A stretch of DNA of 64,000 bases from the NCBI GenBank assembly GCA_030065755.1, contig JASJDA010000003.1, forward strand, positions 27,541 through 91,540, written 5' to 3'. The notes under the pieces were generated by a model. The model had not been told where the DNA came from, searched no databases, and was given only the letters and a program-made list of their open reading frames with translations. Positions 60,302 to 64,000 of the stretch are shown piece after piece. Made by a program: the position numbers and the translations under genes. The DNA comes from Prochloraceae cyanobacterium (GTDB lineage Bacteria > Cyanobacteriota > Cyanobacteriia > Cyanobacteriales > JASJDA01). The number at the start of each line of letters is the position of its first letter. The first letter of the stretch is position 1.

Positions 60302-62278
60302 ATGCGCTTTAAAACTCTGTTTTTTTGTGGTCTGATCTGTTTTGCTTGCGCTGCAAATAGCCAAAAAAGCATCGCTTCTCCAGAACCCAAGACCGATCCT
60401 GTAGTAACTACAACTAATAGTAACCCTCTTCAATCCCCCTCAACCCTGAAGATTGAATTGTCAGGGGTGCTTTTACCTTTAATCTTTGACAAACAGTCAG
60501 AAGAAGGAACTTTTGCCCCAGCATCGCTACAGTGGTACGAAATAGCACAAAATTCTCAATTAGGATTTAATAACCAAACCAGATACGGACCCCTCACCAA
60601 TAAGCTTTTCCAACAGCCAACTGCACAGCATTTGCGTCGAGGAGAAGTTGTTTTCAATATTATCAATCGTTCCTTTTTTACCTCAGATTCGGTCGAAGAA
60701 GACGGAACAGCAGCCTATCTAAACTTTGGCGCTACTTGGGGTATTCTAGATAACCTAGAATTTACTATAGAATCTCAAAGAGTGGATACTGCCTTTCCAA
60801 CAAGACAAGGGCAATTTCGCGCTAATAGAAATCCGAGAGGAGAGAATAACTTTTTATCCGAACAAGAATTAAGCTTTCAACTCAAACAAAGATTTTGGCA
60901 CAACGAATCGGAAACACTGGCTTTAAGCGGTGTTGCTGCTGTTTCTATAGGCGATCGCGGTTTTTCTTTTCGCGATCGAAATGGGAGAATAGTTCAAGAC
61001 GGTTCGCGATCGGGGGCAGTTCCAGCCTTTGCCATTCCTTTTACTGCTTCTGTTAACGATCGCGCCTATTTCACTTTTTCGCCTACTATAGCCTTCTTTG
61101 ACGAAGAAAATGCCCTTCACATCCATCGACCACCTGTTGCCAATCCTGGATCTTTTGGCACTACTTTTGGTTTAACAGGTGGGATTTCCTTTATTGTTTC
61201 CCCGCGTTTAGTTCTTTGGGGAGATGGTTTCGTTCCTCTTACTGGTAATAATAGTATCGATCGAGATTCCGGTCTTCCAGATAAAACAGTAGCTTTGAAT
61301 GCTGGGGTGCGCTATTTGGTCAACCCTCGTTTGGGATTAGACATATATGCTTCCAATACCCAAGGTAGTAAAATTCCTCTTGCCTTAACAGCCGATCGAG
61401 ACTGGGCGGCTTTAGGAGTAGGATTGTTATTTATGCCAGAGTTCGTACCTGCTAATCGTCGTTACTCAGATAGTTTCGCATCATCTGACGATCGCGCTGA
61501 AGAACCTTTCACTACTGACGGGTTGGGCTTTTTTGATGGGGGTACCGTACCCAGTGGAATGTTTAAGTTTCACTTACAAGGAGGAAGTCAAGGGGTTCTC
61601 ACTGCTTTACGCTATGGGGTACTCAAGGATTTCGAGTTAGGGGCTTATCTAGATTACATTTCGGGAGACGTAGACGAATCAGAACAAGGGTTTAGTGCCA
61701 AGATCCGACTGGTGAACCAAGCAGAAAACTATCCCTTAACCGTAAGCTTAGGCGCAACTCTCGGTATAACTGACGAAGTTTTTACCAATTTTAGTAACAA
61801 CGACAAAAGGGAGTTCGATCGACGCAATATAGATGCAGGGGTTCCCTTTTTCTTCCAACGAGATAATGAAGAGGGACGAAGGTTTGTTGCTACCGTCTCC
61901 TTACCAATAAATTACGATTTTGAGAATGGTGCAGGCATCTGGTTAACTCCTATAGTGGGTTTCGCACAACGGTTAGGAACGGAAATTGCTGGTTTTAATG
62001 TTGGCGGTTCGGCACCACTGCCTCTAAATTTTAGTCTCATAGGAGAAGTAGGGGCTAATTTTGCCGGTCGGGGTAATGCCTTTATCGGCAATAGACTAGA
62101 AGACCGCATTCCTTGGAATGTCGGTTTTCAATGGAACCCCGAACCTTCTTTAAATAGTGTTAATCCTGCTGTGGGTATATACGTAACTAACCGCGTGGGT
62201 TCTTCTACTTGGCATCAACTGCGAGTTAGAGAACAAGATGAGATCGCAGTGGGAGGTAATTTTTCATTATCTTTCTAA
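60302..62278 (+). CDS. Outer-membrane beta-barrel protein
   Basis: 658 residues. The N-terminal signal MRFKTLFFCGLICFACAANS is followed by a low-complexity Pro/Thr/Ser linker and a long series of short amphipathic strands with alternating hydrophobics (AYLNFGATWGILDNLEFTIE, LTGGISFIVSPRLVLWGDGF, LGVGLLFMPEF). It ends in Phe (GGNFSLSF), the usual barrel-assembly signal. Two paralogous halves, about 120-380 and 400-650, seem likely. No TonB plug or OprB/SLH motif was seen, so it is not a classic cyanobacterial porin. Function unknown. An IscB element starts about 16 nt after its stop. Confidence 0.75.
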   Translation: MRFKTLFFCGLICFACAANSQKSIASPEPKTDPVVTTTNSNPLQSPSTLKIELSGVLLPLIFDKQSEEGTFAPASLQWYEIAQNSQLGFNNQTRYGPLTNKLFQQPTAQHLRRGEVVFNIINRSFFTSDSVEEDGTAAYLNFGATWGILDNLEFTIESQRVDTAFPTRQGQFRANRNPRGENNFLSEQELSFQLKQRFWHNESETLALSGVAAVSIGDRGFSFRDRNGRIVQDGSRSGAVPAFAIPFTASVNDRAYFTFSPTIAFFDEENALHIHRPPVANPGSFGTTFGLTGGISFIVSPRLVLWGDGFVPLTGNNSIDRDSGLPDKTVALNAGVRYLVNPRLGLDIYASNTQGSKIPLALTADRDWAALGVGLLFMPEFVPANRRYSDSFASSDDRAEEPFTTDGLGFFDGGTVPSGMFKFHLQGGSQGVLTALRYGVLKDFELGAYLDYISGDVDESEQGFSAKIRLVNQAENYPLTVSLGATLGITDEVFTNFSNNDKREFDRRNIDAGVPFFFQRDNEEGRRFVATVSLPINYDFENGAGIWLTPIVGFAQRLGTEIAGFNVGGSAPLPLNFSLIGEVGANFAGRGNAFIGNRLEDRIPWNVGFQWNPEPSLNSVNPAVGIYVTNRVGSSTWHQLRVREQDEIAVGGNFSLSF

Positions 62279-62294
62279 CAAAACAAAAATGCTG

Positions 62295-62540
62295 TCAGCA
62301 CCCCGCACTAAAGTGACGGGGCTTCGTGCCCTCCTTTAGTTAGTTGACCAGCTTGAGTTCTTTTTGAGAACTACGTTATTGGCAAGAGTTGAAGACCTAC
62401 CTTGAAATGCGTGCCAGTTTCAAGCTCTAGAACTTAAAAGTTAAACAGTTTTACGAGGGGTAAAACAGTGCTTTTGAGATAGTACCGACCAATAACTTTA
62501 GCGAGGCAAACATTATCCAATATTTGGAGAAATAGAGACG
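62295..62540 (+). ncRNA. IscB omega-RNA (HEARO RNA)
   Basis: Starts GTCAGCACCCCGCACTAAAG, folding into the CCCCGCACT/AGTGACGGGG hairpin that opens HEARO-type RNAs, followed by ~200 nt of further structure up to the iscB ATG at 62546. The last part has GGAGAAATAG, likely the iscB ribosome site. The ~16 nt just upstream (62279-62294) would act as the guide in the known arrangement. The same head occurs without iscB at 2550. Confidence 0.75.
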
Positions 62541-62545
62541 CAAAA

Positions 62546-63871
62546 ATGTCTAATAAAGTATTTGTAATAGATACCAACAAGCACCCATTAGAACCATGCT
62601 CGCCAACAGTAGCTAAAAAGCTACTAAAAGCACAGAAAGCTGCAATATTTAGACAATATCCATTCACAATTATTTTAAAGAAAGCAATTGGGAAACAGGA
62701 GCTAAAAAAATGTCAATTAAAACTTGACCCTGGATCTAAAACCACTGGAATAGCAATAATTCAAGAAAATCAACTTATTTGGGCAGCAGAATTAACGCAC
62801 CGAGGACAACAGATAAAAGACGATCTAGAATCTCGCTCCTCTCTACGACGTGGACGTAGAGTCAGAAAAACTAGATACAGAAAACCAAGATTTCTCAATA
62901 GAACTAGAGAAAAAGGGTGGTTAGCTCCTAGTTTAGAACATCGGGTTCTAACGACATTAACTTGGGTTAATAAGTTAATTAAATTCTGTCCTATTGATTC
63001 AATAGCAACAGAACTAGTTAGGTTTGATACTCAGAAAATAAACAATCCTGAAATATCAGGTAAACAATACCAACAAGGAACACTTTATCAGTACGAGGTT
63101 AGAGAATACTTGTTAGAAAAGTTTAATCGAACCTGTGCTTATTGTGGTGTTAAAAATGTTCCTTTAGAGGTTGAGCATATAGTACCCAAGTCCAAAGGGG
63201 GAAGTAATCGAATATCTAATTTGACTATTGCCTGTGTACCCTGCAATCAAAGTAAATCTAATCGAGATATCAAAGATTTTTTAGCTAAAAAACCATCTTT
63301 GCTCAAAAAGATATTAACTCAAGCTAAAGCGCCTTTAAAAGATGCAGCAGCAGTTAATTCTACGCGGTGGAAACTGTTTAAATCACTCAAAGAAACTGGC
63401 GTACCTGTAACAACTGGTACGGGAGGACAAACCAAGTTTAATCGTACTCAACAACAACTAGAAAAACGTCATTATTTGGATGCTGCTTGTGTTGGGGATA
63501 CTCCTGATTTAAAGATACTGACCCGAGAACCATTACTAATTAAATGCGGTGGTCATGGTCAACGACAAGTTATTCATGTCGATAAACATGGTTTTCCTAG
63601 ACTAAACAAGACAGGAAACCAGGTGAGAAAATCAGCTCATATTAAACAAGTTAAAGGTTTTCAGACTGGAGATATTGTTAAAGCTGTTGTCGCTCGCGGA
63701 AAAAAAGTTGGTCTTTATTTGGGTAAAGTAGCTGTTAGAAGTAGTGGTTCTTTTAACATCAAAACTCTAAAAGAAACAGTACAAGGAATTAGCTATAGGT
63801 ACTGTACTTCTATACACCGAAAAGATGGATATATTTATGGATTCGTTCCCAAGAATTTTCACGGCGGTTAA
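62546..63871 (+). CDS. iscB: IscB RNA-guided nuclease
   Basis: 441 residues with the full IscB layout. N-terminal PLMP region: VFVIDTNKHPLEPCSP (1-45). RuvC-I: LDPGSKTTGIAII (Asp61). Arg-rich bridge helix: SSLRRGRRVRKTRYRKPRF (~100-118). RuvC-II: SIATELVRFD (Glu). HNH: CAYCGVKNVPLEVEHIVPKS ... CVPCNQSKSNRD (~197-245; zinc Cys pairs and catalytic His). RuvC-III: KRHYLDAACVGD (His/Asp). Then the C-terminal TAM-interacting region. IscB is the ancestor of Cas9 and cuts DNA guided by the omega-RNA encoded directly upstream. No catalytic residue appears missing. Confidence 0.92.
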   Translation: MSNKVFVIDTNKHPLEPCSPTVAKKLLKAQKAAIFRQYPFTIILKKAIGKQELKKCQLKLDPGSKTTGIAIIQENQLIWAAELTHRGQQIKDDLESRSSLRRGRRVRKTRYRKPRFLNRTREKGWLAPSLEHRVLTTLTWVNKLIKFCPIDSIATELVRFDTQKINNPEISGKQYQQGTLYQYEVREYLLEKFNRTCAYCGVKNVPLEVEHIVPKSKGGSNRISNLTIACVPCNQSKSNRDIKDFLAKKPSLLKKILTQAKAPLKDAAAVNSTRWKLFKSLKETGVPVTTGTGGQTKFNRTQQQLEKRHYLDAACVGDTPDLKILTREPLLIKCGGHGQRQVIHVDKHGFPRLNKTGNQVRKSAHIKQVKGFQTGDIVKAVVARGKKVGLYLGKVAVRSSGSFNIKTLKETVQGISYRYCTSIHRKDGYIYGFVPKNFHGG

Positions 63872-63906
63872 AACCGCTCGTGTCGTTTTTCCGAGAGATG
63901 TTTTTA

Positions 63907-63988
63907 TTTTTATTAGGGAAGTCTTTTAACGATAACTTTATTGCTTCGTATATAACTGAACTGCTGATGAAGACTTCCCTAATAAAAA
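63907..63988. repeat. Perfect 19-bp inverted repeat at the window end (82-bp unit)
   Basis: TTTTTATTAGGGAAGTCTT (63907-63925) and its exact complement (63970-63988) enclose a 44-nt AT-rich centre. It could be a MITE or a long hairpin. It may mark the end of, or a neighbour to, the IscB element. Confidence 0.75.
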
Positions 63989-64000
63989 TGAACTTTTTGT

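Larger units (their letters stand above)
62295..63900 (+). mobile_element. IscB element inserted after the barrel-protein gene
   Basis: Composed of omega-RNA and iscB with no tnpA. The left edge is taken at the omega-RNA head. The right edge lies after the GGCGGTTAAAACCGCTCGTG hairpin (63864-63883), but its exact position is uncertain. Confidence 0.6.

Overview
The window is chromosomal DNA from a cyanobacterium. It carries chlH (Mg-chelatase subunit H), a COP23-type protein, a PatD-like protein, narM, a UPF0182 protein, a ComFB protein and a FurC/PerR regulator. The palindrome GCGATCGC/CGATCG, typical of cyanobacterial genomes, recurs throughout. The DNA is AT-rich, intergenic regions hold many short repeats, and there are several WD40, pentapeptide and AAA-type signalling proteins. 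This suggests a mid-sized or large genome such as a Pleurocapsales or Chroococcales relative, but the genus cannot be fixed from the sequence.

Region by region. 1-2640: the end of a HAD phosphatase overlapping hisC, then an AT-rich glycosyltransferase island framed by a 36-bp direct repeat and an orphan IscB-type omega-RNA head. 2655-8200: a Rieske oxygenase with an AraC regulator, a CsgG-like protein, and a histidine kinase directly abutting a thiol-dioxygenase-type cupin gene. 8431-11771: a Cys-repeat lipoprotein, comFB, furC, sufE, and the mobA-narM pair for molybdopterin and nitrate reductase. 11835-14476: a grrP-grrM-grrA cluster, a radical-SAM RiPP (triceptide-type) system whose precursor has two copies of a 15-residue FGD-rich unit and a third copy out of frame. 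15096-32916: mostly housekeeping genes (UPF0182, spoT, rpmA/rplU, LOG, recF, dgcA/dgcN, Nudix, speD, leuB). 33375-40211: a TnpB-only IS605-family element, a 14-repeat WD40 AAA-type ATPase and a VMAP-HTH ATPase. 40168-53797: ssrA (tmRNA) with a near-consensus promoter, COP23, sbcC, an acyltransferase/hydrolase pair, metG, a LabA-like gene, lptC and a CYP120-like P450. 54024-64000: SDR, a truncated aldo-keto reductase next to a duplicated chlH tail, a REP-associated (RAYT) transposase with its palindromes, chlH, a beta-barrel outer membrane protein and an intact IscB with its omega-RNA.

Three classes of RNA-guided or single-strand transposition gene occur together: IscB, TnpB and a Y1/RAYT transposase. 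Their non-coding partners are visible: an omega-RNA and an orphan omega-RNA head, element-end hairpins, and three perfect 28-nt REP palindromes. Scars of rearrangement lie near them, namely a duplicated chlH tail, a duplicated lptC fragment, a LuxR-domain remnant and a repeat that supplies the last codons of grrM. The most system-like accessory loci are the GRRM peptide cluster and the paired AAA-like signalling ATPases. All functional calls come from reading motifs by eye; no database search was possible.
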